DNA from: Isoetes taiwanensis
Taxonomy: Eukaryota; Streptophyta; Lycopodiopsida; Isoetales; Isoetaceae
Reading direction: 5' to 3'
Length of the DNA stretch: 64,000 nt
Assembly: GCA_021234155.1 (NCBI GenBank)
Contig: JAJEKV010000004.1
Span: 14,726,716-14,790,715 of the forward strand
This document shows, one piece after another, positions 9,813 through 19,837 of the stretch. The position numbers and the translations under genes were made by a program. Position 1 is the first letter of the stretch; every line of letters begins with the position of its first letter. The notes under the pieces were generated by a model, which had not been told where the DNA came from, ran no database searches, and saw nothing but the letters and a program-made list of their open reading frames with translations.

Positions 9813-11040
9813 AGGTCAGCACATACTGGTTTGGTCTGAATTGGAGCTCTATAATGCTATTATTCATGATGAACAGCCTTCATGTATTGATGTTTTGTAT
9901 TTGCCTTCAGATTAAGCTGGACGAAGCTAAGAGTCTTTCCATATATGACTAGACCAACTTTGTTGTTTCACTCCTCTTCATGTTCTCTCAGATGATAAGA
10001 TTTTTCTTTTTGTATTATGTTGTGACATAATCAACATGCTGTAATTCTGAGATTTTGTTGATACTGGTTTCAGCATGTGATATACTGTTTGCTGCATAGA
10101 TATCTGTGTTTGGTCAAGCAAGGTTTCCCATGAGGTCGTATCTGCCTGAAATGGCATGTTGTTTATTATGGCTCTGCACAGTCCAGCCATCCTAGGAGCT
10201 CATTCAATTAGGCTAGACCTCCATCAGTTAGGCCATCATGGCTACGTCCAGAAGATATGCTACCAACCATGTTAGCAGTTGGTGTAACACCTTCAAAATA
10301 CAATTTCTGGATATTGTCAAGGCATTTGTCACACATCCATGCTGAGCATAAGGAGAAACAACCAATGTCCATGATACAAGATTGCGATAAGGCATCTGCT
10401 CAGATAATTGGAGAGCCTCCTTGAACTTACCTTGCAATCATGGCATTCGTGAAAGGAATTTGTTCAAAAACTTGGCTAAGCCTCCTCTAATAGACCTTGC
10501 TGAGCATAAGTTGTTATCGTGGCAGTCCTACAGAAGCCAAATTTGGTTGTGGCATTTGGTTGTGGCATTTGGTTGAGGTTTGCGCCAACTGCAACTGTCC
10601 ATGAAGAAGACATACACATCGCCTCTATAAGGCATTCTGTTAAATAAAGAAAGAGCCTGTCCTTGATGTTTCTTTGCATATGTGGGAATCGTCATGTTCC
10701 ATGATAGCCATGTTCCACGATAGCAAGTCTCTTTTAGAAATGTCCTTAAAAGTATTAAATGCCTCTGACAGTAGCCTGCAAGTATGAAATTCCAACTAAC
10801 TACATTATTGTCTGGCATTTTCTCCAACAATTGAATGGCCTCCTCCAGTTTACCTTTCTTGACATATGCAGAAATCATAAAATTTAATGAAAACTGATTA
10901 AGATGAGGCATCTGTTTAAAGATAGCAAGGACCTCCTTGATGTATCCTTGGCAAACACAAGCTGAAAGCATGGTTATACACGAAAGCATTTTTCGTTAAG
11001 GCATTTCTATAAAGAGGTCTAGGGCTTCACTAAAATATCC
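9813..11040 (-). pseudogene. PPR protein pseudogene, copy B, within duplicated block
   Basis: The minus strand carries MLSCITMLSACVCQGYIKE, FMISAYVKKGKLEEA, MPDNNVVSWNFILAGYCQR, WNMTIPTYAKKHQGQALSL, then at 10228-10437 the repeat EALQLSEQMPYRNLVSWTL followed by SPYAQHG. These are PLS-type pentatricopeptide repeats. Frames change several times and stops occur between repeats. The last part (10250-10330) is a frameshifted remnant of the usual repeat that ends in a SACSHAG-like motif. The left portion (9813-10620) is homologous to 6148-6740, and the right portion to the pseudogene at 7944-8400. Non-functional. Confidence 0.75.
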
Positions 11041-12100
11041 CCTCAAGCTCTTTAGCATCAATTCTTGCATTTCTTTTTCCATACTCCTCACTTGAATGCT
11101 TCGCCCAGTTCTATGAAGTTGTCTAATGTGTTGAGAGCTTGCCAGAATTAAGACTTTCTTGAACTGGGTTGGGCATCATTGTTCTCGAACCTGAGATAAA
11201 AGAACTCTGGCAATGAAAAAGCCAAAATCAAGCAACTCAAAAGCTTCAATATTTTAGTGCAGTTCTGGTGGCCAAAGCATATCCTAGATCTAGAAAGAAC
11301 TGTAGTAAACATTAGTGTCATTGCATACTTAAAGTTAGAAGGAACCAATATCCGCTTAGTCGACACAGCCAGAACATGGATAAAGCTCTTTTTTCATTCT
11401 GGCAACCTATTTGAATGGTCAAATTCAACAACAAACCCAATAGAAGAATAGCACAGATGAAGATCCATCGATGGCATTCCAAGACTCAAGGCCAAATCTG
11501 TATGAAGATCCAAATCCAGGCCCATTCCGCGCCCTAGCTTTTCTTAAAAAAACTCAGAGTGGCGCGTTGTGGACTTTCAGAGGGCAAAAAGGTGGGCCTG
11601 ATTCGGCTGTGATCCATCTATTTTTGAACACAAAAACCCAATTTTTCAATAAACCCCTCCCCTCCCCAAAAAAAATAAAAACTAGCAAAAAGGCACGCCA
11701 AAGGACATAGAAAGTAAAGGCGCAAGAGAAGCCGTAGAAAGTAAAGGTGCAAGTGAGTTAGGACAAGGTAATTCGACATGAAAAAATAATTGAGTGATGT
11801 GCTGGATTGCTGTCTCAACAACTATCTTGTCTCAGCCTATTATATCCTCAATGCTCCAGAAGAGGTACAAAGGCAGTTGCTGGGCACCATTCCCGAAGAC
11901 TCTAATCACTCTGAAAACTTCAATGACTCCTGAAAATACCATTGTACACTACCCTTTTGTAATATATATATGACTTACTTTATGTAATCTTCAGTATTGA
12001 TTCCAAGTAATGTCTCTAATACAACATAAAAATTTAAGATAAAGGTCTTCAAAATTTAAGATAAATGCTGAAATGATGAAACAACTAGGTCAAACCATTT
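11041..12100. other. Non-coding stretch, nothing recognised
   Basis: Small frames (11257-11451 plus, 11471-11710 plus) show no family features; the second has a Lys-rich tail. No repeat or RNA gene was recognised. The decayed DNA-transposon gene begins at 12101. Confidence 0.45.
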
Positions 12101-12761
12101 TCAACCTTCATATGGTAGGCTGTCAAGGATCATCTGATGGGTAGCCCCGTCAAGGAAAAACCTGTTGGTGTTGGGAATTTGATTCATCTCAAACTTGATT
12201 GTTGTGATATGATGACTGTATTGATAAGTAAGACCTTTATTTTGAAGTAGCTCCCAACTACCATCGGGTTGGATAGCATAGTATACACCAGCCAGCACAT
12301 GTTCATCGACATTAAAAGTCTGACCCCAACTGTCATGTACAATCTTGTCAAGAATATGCCCCGGCTTAACACACTTCACCACATAGAAGTCTGCATTCTC
12401 TTGATTGCCCTCCTCGGCTACAACTGCAAAGTTGTCATCTTCCTCTATGTTTCCACTAAGCCATTCCCCATCACCTTCAAAAAATGCCTCGTCAATTTCG
12501 TCATCAAGTGTTTCGCCAGTAGACTTCATAGGTTTTAGTGTCACATACTTTCAATTCTTCAACCTGTGCCTATTCACACAACATGACCAGTTTCCCTTCA
12601 AACAGTTACCACAGAAACAACTTAAACCTCTATGAGCCACCTTTGTGGTTGATTTGGACATGTATGTCCAGATGCTGTGTATTTCCTTGGTCCCTTCCAC
12701 CCTGGCACAGTCCAGCCGGTCTGTCCTATCAACATCATCCTTTCCAATTAACCAGAATTAC
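12101..12761 (-). pseudogene. C-terminal exon of the DNA-transposon gene
   Basis: The exon begins at a TTTGCAG acceptor (AG at 12762-12763) and continues in the phase set by the previous exon. It reads FWLIGKDDVDRTDRLDCARV, then CFCGNCLKGNWSCC, then an acidic stretch and a globular tail (DFYVVKCVKPGHILDKIV, WGQTF, YSHHITTIKFEMNQI). Two nonsense codons stand in the frame, one just before FWLIG and one after the Cys motif. The final 147 codons are open. The acidic stretch and globular tail resemble uncharacterised transposon-associated proteins of seed-free plants, a recollection I could not test. Confidence 0.55.
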
Positions 12762-12937
12762 CTGCAAAGAGACAACAACAAGTATTGTAGCTCACAGACA
12801 TCATAATACAACACTACTCATCACATTACAGCAATTCACAGACAGCACTACTCAGCGCATTACAACACTACTCAGCACAGTACAGCAGTTCACAGATAGC
12901 ATTACTCAACAGAATATAACAGATGAAAACATAATAC

Positions 12938-13624
12938 CTTTTGATGTCCCCGTTGTTGGTACCTTCATTCCAACGAGTTGCGAATTCACAAGCATCAGCA
13001 GCACCCCTAAATCTCACCCCATCATACTTGAGCTGCTCTCTAGTGAATGCCCCTTTAAGGACTGCCCGTTGTCCATCGTGCTCTCCCTTATCATGGGCTG
13101 TCCCAAAAAAATTTCATACTATTTCCTTCCCTAGCTCATGGTGATATAGGAAATAGAATGGGCGGGCAGATTTGAATTGGCTAGAACCACCATCTGACCA
13201 AACTATATGCCTGGAGAATTCTACACCATGTGATACAAGCCACGAATTGTGCTTTCTAAGACAGTGCTGCACAAAAAGAGTGTCATGAATCTTGTCATCA
13301 CTTAAGTAAAAATGGGTTTCCTTCAATAGCTTTCTGATCCCAGAGCTTTTGTCTATCCTATACGTGATGTGACGAGAATTGTTATTTGGTCATTGTGCCA
13401 GTGCTGGCTCTGAACCTCCCTTTGTATTTTAATGCTGTAATTCTCTGCAAAATCAATTACAGAAACAACGGTGCTATCTTGGATTGTCCAGGCAACTCCT
13501 GAATTGCAGGACCTGCCATCTATCCCTGTAATTGTGTGGCACAAATATCTTCAATGTGGAACACAGATAGGAAATGAAATCCTTCACTGCCGTTCTCTTG
13601 TAAGACAATCTAAAAACTGGCTTT
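12938..13624 (-). pseudogene. Putative catalytic exon of the DNA-transposon gene
   Basis: The left edge is a GT donor (AAAAG|GTATTATG on the minus strand) and the right edge is where the LTR element inserted. In order it holds KPVFRLSYKRTAVKDFISYL, SVIDFAENYSIKIQ, THFYLSDDKIHDTLFVQH, HIVWSDGGSSQFKSARPF and NFFGTAHDKGEHDG. The conserved acids in DFAENY, SDGG and the GEHDG segment are candidates for a DDE/D triad. A frameshift separates the first two blocks, and an in-frame TGA replaces an expected Trp before NFFG. Confidence 0.55.
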
Positions 13625-13629
13625 GGTTC

Positions 13630-14469
13630 TGATATGAAGCAGGCTAAGGGGAGTGATCCAGAATAAAATGGCTAAGGCAATTCAAGGGGCAATAATATTC
13701 TAATGGTTGACAAGGTGTGCACGTTAATATAAACCATTAAAAGTATGGGCAAAGGGGGCTTTTACAAATATATGTTAATACAAAAAAAGATGGGGTCGTG
13801 GTTAAAAAGGGGAATGCAACAAATGTACCATCAGCGTGGCAGAATAAGCAAATAGCTTATTTTGGAGGGAAAAAGGGGACATCATCGAAAAAGGGCGTTC
13901 AACTATTTTCGTTCAACTATTTTTGTAGCAGAAAGGGAGATTCCGGCAGAGACTAGAATAGCAATAAAAAAAGGTTCGAATAAGCTACAAACAGGAGCTG
14001 ACGGCTTGGATCCGGAAGAAGACCTCCGCCTCCAACTCTGATTCCAGTAAACCGACCTTGGGTTGCGGGTAGCAGATCTGACCTGCAACGGCCTGATATA
14101 GCCCGAGATCCGACCTTGAAGCCCCTGTTCAGTAAATCGACAGCTTTCTTGTGCTGTCAGTGATTGAAACGGCCTCCTGTTGTGAAGGAGTTCTATCTGA
14201 GTATACCTGAGTCCTAAGCTATAGTAAACTGAAAGATCTTGTGCTTAAGGAAAAAAGCCTTGATCCATTCTTTTGCTGTTAAAACCCCTCTAGAATTAGC
14301 CTTAGTTTTTGGATCCGGTTGGGCGGATAAATTGCTGCTTCATTTCCTATTGTGGAAACTCTGTAATCATGCTCATGTGTTGAGCGAAAATATAAGTTAT
14401 TCCAAGTTTTAATTCTTGTCCGTGTTCTTGTTGACGGAATTTAAATCTGTAACTCTTTGAGTTATATCA
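13630..14469 (+). repeat. Left LTR (840 bp)
   Basis: TGATAT...ATATCA boundaries, directly followed by the primer-binding site. It carries two short segments absent from the right LTR, a duplicated TTCAACTATTTTCG near 13909 and TAGAATTAGCCTTAG near 14291. Confidence 0.92.
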
Positions 14470-14506
14470 AGTGGTATCAGAGCCTATCGATTCCCAGACC
14501 TTAGTA

Positions 14507-15560
14507 ATGGCCCAAAACCGTTTCAACATCTTTGATAGTCAGTATCAGCAAGCTTTAGCCAATGCCAGCTATATTGCATCCCAGATAGCCTTGCCTACGC
14601 CTGCTAGTCAGCAGGAGTATGAAAAGCAAATTGAGCAGTTGGCTATTCTGTACCGTTTCTTACCGGATATTCCCCATCAGCCACCTTTACCAAACGATCC
14701 TCCACCTGTAAATCCTCCACCGCCGCCGCCAGTTAATCCCAGCAAGATTAGAAAATGGTTAGAGAAAGTAGAGATGCCTACATTTAAAGGGAGGAGGATA
14801 AGACCAATCAAAGTAGTCAGTTTCCTAAGCCAGTAGGAAAAATTCTTTGATCGAGTGCAAGCAACTGACGTGGAAAAATTGCAAGCCATGGATAGCTATT
14901 TGAAAGACCAAGCCCAAGCCTGGTGGCAAGGTCGACGAGAGTGTAATCCTAAGATAAACACATGGGAAAGATTCAAGAAAGCATTTGAATCGCAATACCT
15001 TCCTTCTAATTATCAAAGTGAGCTAAGAAGAAACGATCCAGTCTTACACCTCGAAGTTTACCCATTTGGCCGCACTGATAAGGAACCTAGATGGGGAAGA
15101 ACTCCTACGAAAATATGTTAGTGGGTGTAAAGATGATATATATGCAGAACTGGAGATCCTAGATCCTAAAGATTTAGATGGGGCTATAAAGATGGCATCT
15201 GCAGTGGAAAGGAAGCTGGATCCCAAAATGCGAAAGATGGATATTTGGGACGAGGGTAGCTCTGACAAAGAGAGTAAGAAGAAAGAGAAGAAAAATGGGA
15301 ATAAAGATTCTGATAGACAGTTCAAAAGAAAAAGATACAATGGAAGGTACAACGGAGAGAACAATGGGCCTGAAAGAAGGCAAGAGGAAGCTGACACCTC
15401 AAATAAGAAGAATGAACCAAAAAGAGGATGTTTTAGATGCGGAGGAAAGCATTTTATTAAGAATTGCCCTTTTGGAGAAGGGGGTATTACAAAAGTTGAA
15501 CCTCCTAAATCCCAGCACACTATTCAGATGCATAGGCGCCTAAGCCAGTGGAGCCAATAG
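14507..15560 (+). pseudogene. gag: Gag polyprotein, frame-disrupted
   Basis: Starts MAQNRFNIFDSQYQQ shortly after the primer-binding site. A Pro-rich segment (about residues 60-90) is followed by the capsid-like retrotrans_gag core (DSYLKDQAQAWWQGRRE, INTWERFKKAFESQYLP) and a Lys/Glu-rich linker. The C-terminal CCHC zinc knuckle is CFRCGGKHFIKNC (C-x2-C-x3-H-x4-C). This order is that of plant Gypsy Gag, which forms the virus-like particle and binds the RNA. An in-frame TAG stands at 14834-14836, and the frame shifts between about 15050 and 15120, so this copy cannot make full Gag. No pol follows; the stretch 15561-16145 is non-coding. Confidence 0.85.
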
Positions 15561-16145
15561 TCGAGACTTCGAAGGCGGGAGAGACCTCAAAGGCGGGAGA
15601 GGAGCGAAGACGAGTAAGCTTCCATGAAGAGGAGTGAGAGAAAGCTGCCGCTAAGGAGAAGAGATGGCTCCAAATGGGAACTTTGGAATGAATAACTGGT
15701 AACTTCTCTTGGAGAGGTTGCGGAAGCTTTTGTAAGTGAAACTCTTAGGAATAAAGAGTAGTTTTTTTTCAAAGTTGATTTTCTTTATTTGGTATAAGGA
15801 ATAGATACTTTGAATGTGTATACCATGGTAGATTAGTGACTACGATTGCAACGTAGCCGGCTTGAACATGGTATACTAGTTGTGAATGCCTCTTGGAAGA
15901 TTAGTGGTTGTGACTGCAGCACAATCGGCTTGACAAGAGAGCATAAGATGTAATTCTTGGAGGATTAGTAATTGTGGTTGCAACACAATTGGCTTGACAA
16001 ATTACATCTGTACCATAGAGGTACGAGGGGTATTCAGGTACTTTGGTAGTACAAGAATATCCGTAACTATTTCTGAGTTGTGTAGGAATAAGATATCTCT
16101 GGAACTTTGTTGATCGTGGGCGATCAACCTTGAGAAGGGATGGAT
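15561..16145 (+). other. Non-coding tail of the gag-only element with three short repeats
   Basis: Between Gag and the right LTR a motif like GGAAGATTAGTGGTTGTGAC with CGGCTTGAC recurs about three times (near 15830, 15895 and 15960), spaced roughly 65-75 bp. No frame is coding. A polypurine tract ends the segment. Confidence 0.6.
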
Positions 16146-16961
16146 TGATATGAAGCAGGCTAGGGGGAGTGATCCAGAATAAAACGGCTAAGGCAATTCA
16201 AGGGGCAATAATATTCTAATGGTTGACAAGGTGTGCACGTTAATATAAACCATTAAAAGTATGGGCAAAGGGGGCTTTTACAAATATATGTTAATACAAA
16301 AAAAGATGGGGTCGTGGTTAAAAAGGGGAATGCAATAAATGTACCATCAGCGTGGCAAAATAAGCAAATAGCTTATTTTGGAGGGAAAAAGGGGACATCA
16401 TCGAAAAAGGTATTTTCGTTCAACTATTTTTGTAGCAGAAAGGGAGGTTCCGGCAGAGACTAGAATAGCAATCAAAAAAGGTTCGAATAAGCTACAAACA
16501 GGAGCTGACGGCTTGGATCCGGAAGAAGACCTCCGCCTCCAACTCTGATTCCAGTAAACCGGCCTTGGGTTGCGGGTAGCAGATCTGACCTGCAACGACC
16601 TGATATAGCCCGAGATCCGACCTTGAAGCCCCTGTTCAGTAAATCGACAGCTTTCTTGTGCTGTCAGTGATTGAGACTGCCTCCTGTTGTGAAGGAGTTC
16701 TATCTGAGTATACCTGAGCCCTAAGCTATAGTAAACTAAAAGATCTTGTGCTTAAGGGAAAAAGCCTTGATCCATTCTTTTGCTGTTAAAACCCCTCTTT
16801 TTGGATCCGGTTGGGCGGATAAATTGCTGCTTCATTTCCTATTGTGGAAACTCTGTAATCATGCTCATGTGTTGAGCGAAAATATAAGTTATTCCAAGTT
16901 TTAATCCTTGTCCGTGTTCTTGTTGACGGAATTTTAATCTGTAACTCTTTGAGTTATATCA
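16146..16961 (+). repeat. Right LTR (816 bp)
   Basis: Direct copy of 13630-14469, TGATAT...ATATCA, followed by the target duplication GGTTC at 16962-16966. Confidence 0.92.
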
Positions 16962-16966
16962 GGTTC

Positions 16967-17173
16967 TTTCTTTTTTTTCCCCTTGCCAGTTGAGGTCTCA
17001 TCTTGTGCCGCAGTTTCAGACTGTGTCCCACCAGCTACCTTGGATTTCTTACTTTTGTTTCCCTTCTTGGTCGCATTAGATCTTTTCTTTCTGCTGCCAC
17101 CAGATACTTCCTTGGTAACACAGTCTGCAACTCCACCAACTTCTTCTGTCTCCACTGGAATTTGTAGCAAGGT
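16967..17173 (-). pseudogene. Lys/Ser-rich linker exon of the DNA-transposon gene
   Basis: Reading TLLQIPVETEEVGGVADC, then SRKKRSNATKKGNKSKKSK and GKGKKKKEP, which joins in frame with KPVFRLSY on the other side of the LTR element. The acceptor (ATGCTACAG) is at 17174-17175. The basic runs look like a nuclear-localisation linker. Confidence 0.55.
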
Positions 17174-17564
17174 CTGTAGCATAAAACAGAGGATTAGTGC
17201 AAGTTGAAAGCACAAAAGCAGGATTCAGTGGATGACAACACATCTCAGCATGTTGCAGCATGCAATAAAGAGAGTATTACCTTTCCAAACGTTTTCCATT
17301 CAAGCAAGAACTCATGATCCTCTCTTTCTCTTGGACATATAGGAAGACTTTTTATGCCAAACCTCTGACATTTCTGCATCAAGCAGTCATGTTTATACCA
17401 TTCTTCACCCTCGCTCTTGTTGCAAACCACAGCCCTTCAGAGCTCGCTGCTTGAGTCATACGTATATTGGTTGGCCAGACACTTATCACCAGGTCCACAG
17501 ACATCACAATAGCACTTGCACTCTTCACTATGAAATCCAGTTTTCGCTGACCTTAAAGCATTCC

Positions 17565-17944
17565 ACACAAACCATTACATTCCACACTTAAAAATAAAAT
17601 TCCCCCTTAAACCCCCTTTGGTTTGGGTGCATATTCACACGGGGGGTGACTCCGGGCAACGAGAGCTGTTGGATAGGCATATTCACCCCTTATTCCTTAA
17701 TTTATACCGTACATAAAGTTCCTCGTTTGTGGGGTATGCAAGTACAAAATTTGCTATACTATATAACAAGATTCGCAAAATACTATAAGATTTGAGGCCA
17801 TGTACTATATGGTGTTGATTTTGTACATGTATAATATGATTTTATGGGCTCTCGCCCCTACGCCACCCCCGTGAATATGCACCCAAACCAAAGGGGGTTT
17901 AAGGGGGAATTTTATTTTTAAGTGTGGAATGTAATGGTTTGTGT
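17565..17944. mobile_element. MITE-like foldback element with about 73-bp perfect inverted arms
   Basis: The arm from ACACAAACCATTACATTCC to GGTGCATATTCAC (17565 to about 17638) is repeated as its exact reverse complement at about 17872-17944. Between the arms are about 230 bp without a gene, with an outer GGGGGGTG/CACCCCC continuation. Size, perfect arms and lack of coding capacity fit a MITE. Target duplications are not clear, so the superfamily is open. It lies just beyond the 5' end of the DNA-transposon gene. Confidence 0.75.
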
Positions 17945-18760
17945 TATACCTAAAAATTTTTGGCCCCTTCGGGGCCTTCAACAAACCGAAGGGTTTGAAT
18001 ATAATGAATTGTATTTATTTTTAAAAAAAAATGGGTCTTGGTTGCTTATTATAGACCAAGTCGTTGGCATACACAACATGGTTTGTATCCTAGGACCTCT
18101 TGAACACATTTACAAAGATGATACAAGCACCTCTTATACACATTTACAAATATCATACAAGCAAGAAAGATCTCCGAGAATCGAACCCGAGTAACTTAAG
18201 TGATTAAAACATAGTTGAAAGAAAACTTTGATTTAGTTGCAACTTGACTAAGGAATGGCATAAGAACACATGGTGAGAAGCTTAAATGTTTCGTTGGTAG
18301 CTTAAGCATAAAATATATTTATGACCACATTCATAAAATATGTACCTACAGGATTCTAATGCAACACAAGAAACCAAAGTCATAATTAGATTTCAATATC
18401 TAGCACAAGATGCCAAAGCCAATAAAATTTTAGCATAGTATTCATGAAAATCTCTCAGGTAACGAAAATACCTAGAGCATTTAACATCTATTCATGAAAA
18501 TGTTTATGCATGAAACCTTATTAATTTACAAAGATCCCTCAATTACATTGCATTTATTACTCGCATGGCCTCGCATCTATTACTAACATGCCCGCTTGTA
18601 GCATAGCGATTTGCTAACATCTATTATCGATGCCTCACAGAGAGCATAGCGATTTGCTAACAATATGGATACTATAGCATCTCCGTGGTCAAATTTAAAG
18701 CAATTCAATCCACTTGATGAAAGTATTAAATAAAAGCTAGATCAAGGCAAATGAAATCAC
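17945..18760. other. Non-coding stretch
   Basis: A short hairpin GGCCCCTTCGGGGCC lies near 17961. The minus strand near 18175 has a tRNA-like B-box (GGTTCGATTCT). No gene was recognised. The sequence AGCATAGCGATTTGCTAACA recurs near 18600 and 18643. Confidence 0.45.
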
Positions 18761-18916
18761 TCTAGGACTCTCTGCTCGATGAAGAGATTAGTCGCCCGCC
18801 GCGTGCATTTGAAAGTGTGCATTTGAAACTGCAAATGGATACAACAATTGTTTGGTTCAAAAAATAATCGATTTGAAATACATAACAACATTCAAGAAAT
18901 TTGTGTACCTCATCTA

Positions 18917-19190
18917 TGAATGTTTTTGTTCCATCTAAAACAACATATGGAAATGCTTCCAAGTCGAATCGACGGCCATGACCTCTCGGATACCAAAATT
19001 GCATACCATATCTCATCTATGAGAGCATTTTGCTGACTCAACATGGTAGCAGAAGCGCCTTTTTACTTAGCCATATCTAAGATGTGCCTTATTTTGCCCC
19101 GAAGTAGCTTAGCTTCCCAGTCACTGTTTCTCGTCCCAAGAGTGCCTGCTACATCTTCAAAAGTATCATTCTTCTAGATGCCACATTTTT
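18917..19190 (-). pseudogene. Unrecognised exon-like fragment
   Basis: Two minus-strand pieces read NSDWEAKLLRGKIRHILDMAK (near 19070-19140) and, in the 18762-19016 frame, RRFDLEAFPYVVLDGTKTF followed by a GT donor (GAG|GTACAC). A stop separates them. The composition looks like real protein, but I recognise no family. Confidence 0.25.
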
Positions 19191-19206
19191 CCACAAATGA
19201 CTAGTT

Positions 19207-19837
19207 TTGAAGCGGATGTGTTTTCATGGGTCCGCACTTCTATACACATGGCACATACTCAAATACAAGAAACTATTGGTTACCTTAATAGGAAAGGAGT
19301 GCAAAACAACGGCGTGTAATGCGGAAAATGAAGTCGAGAAGAAAATCAAGTTGGAGATGAGGAGAAAGCGAGAAGTCGAGCTTTTAACACTACAAGAGGA
19401 AGAGAAGCTTGCAATCCAAGAGAAAATAAGATTAGAAAAGGAGAAACCCGAGGTTCTTGAACAAGCTAAGTCTCTGGCTTCTTGCCGCCGCCATCGCCAA
19501 AGCATTGGCGACGCCATTGCAGATGCTTTGCTAGAAGAGGGCAAATGTAAGCGCCTTTGCTTACTATCCACCTCAAATTTTTATCTCGCATCAGACTTCA
19601 AATTCATTTCCTTTGCAGATTGTCGAGCAAGAAAAGGCTAATATTGTGGAATCTTCCAAATCTATCGACACTATTGAGAAACGTTCAAATTTTGGAACCG
19701 CCAATTCTTCCAGAGCCTTGAAGAAGAGTCAAAATCGTCACGGAGGATTCACCCAAACAGATTGTGAGTATACCCGAGAAACTAAGGAGCCGGAAGACGA
19801 TCCGATGTCGACCCTAAACCCACGTGTTTTACTCTAG
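19207..19837 (+). pseudogene. Unrecognised coiled-coil gene fragment
   Basis: The plus frame contains a long charged helix (NEVEKKIKLEMRRKREVELL, LQEEEKLAIQEKIRLEKEK) typical of a coiled coil, then QSIGDAIADALLEEGK. A GTAAGC donor-like site near 19547 and a TTTGCAG acceptor at about 19619 would splice to IVEQEKANIVESSKSIDTIE and a Ser/Arg/Lys tail. The exact splice join is not in phase as written. It could be a captured or decayed host gene. No function is assigned. Confidence 0.3.

Larger units (their letters stand above)
13630..16961 (+). mobile_element. Complete non-autonomous gag-only LTR retrotransposon (TR-GAG type)
   Basis: Two direct LTRs (13630-14469 and 16146-16961) start TGATAT and end ATATCA. 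The element is flanked by perfect 5-bp target duplications GGTTC at 13625-13629 and 16962-16966. A tRNA-Met primer-binding site (TGGTATCAGAGC) begins at 14472 and a purine tract (GAGAAGGGATGGA) precedes the right LTR. The 1.68-kb interior encodes only a Gag; there is no protease, RT, RNase H or integrase. Such elements move using enzymes of an autonomous relative, most likely Gypsy given the Gag type. The LTRs differ by a handful of substitutions and two short indels, so the insertion is not brand new. It disrupted the DNA-transposon gene around it. Confidence 0.92.
12101..17545 (-). pseudogene. Decayed DNA-transposon gene with introns, split by an LTR element
   Basis: Minus-strand pieces line up as one gene once the insertion at 13625-16966 is set aside. 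First comes a Cys/His cluster (HSEECKCYCDVCGPGDKC, 17473-17538). Then follows a segment with C..KC, LPICP and EWKTFGK (17281-17430). An intron at 17174-17280 comes next, then a Lys/Ser-rich linker (to 16967). The core at 12938-13624 has IDFAENY, VWSDGG and HDKGEHDG. An intron at 12762-12937 follows, and a C-terminal exon at 12101-12761 contains a second Cys motif (CFCGNCL, WSCC) and a 147-residue open tail. The D..D..D/E spacing suggests a DDE-type transposase; this is inference. Damage: frameshifts near 13490 and 17450, and TGG-to-TGA or similar stops in the WNFF and C-terminal segments. I cannot name the superfamily. Confidence 0.6.

Noticed and set aside
18150-18260. tRNA gene or tRNA-derived SINE on the minus strand
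   Set aside because: A-box-like TAGTCAAGTTG and B-box-like GGTTCGATTCT are present, but they are about 52 bases apart, no cloverleaf can be drawn, and no tail or target duplication is clear.
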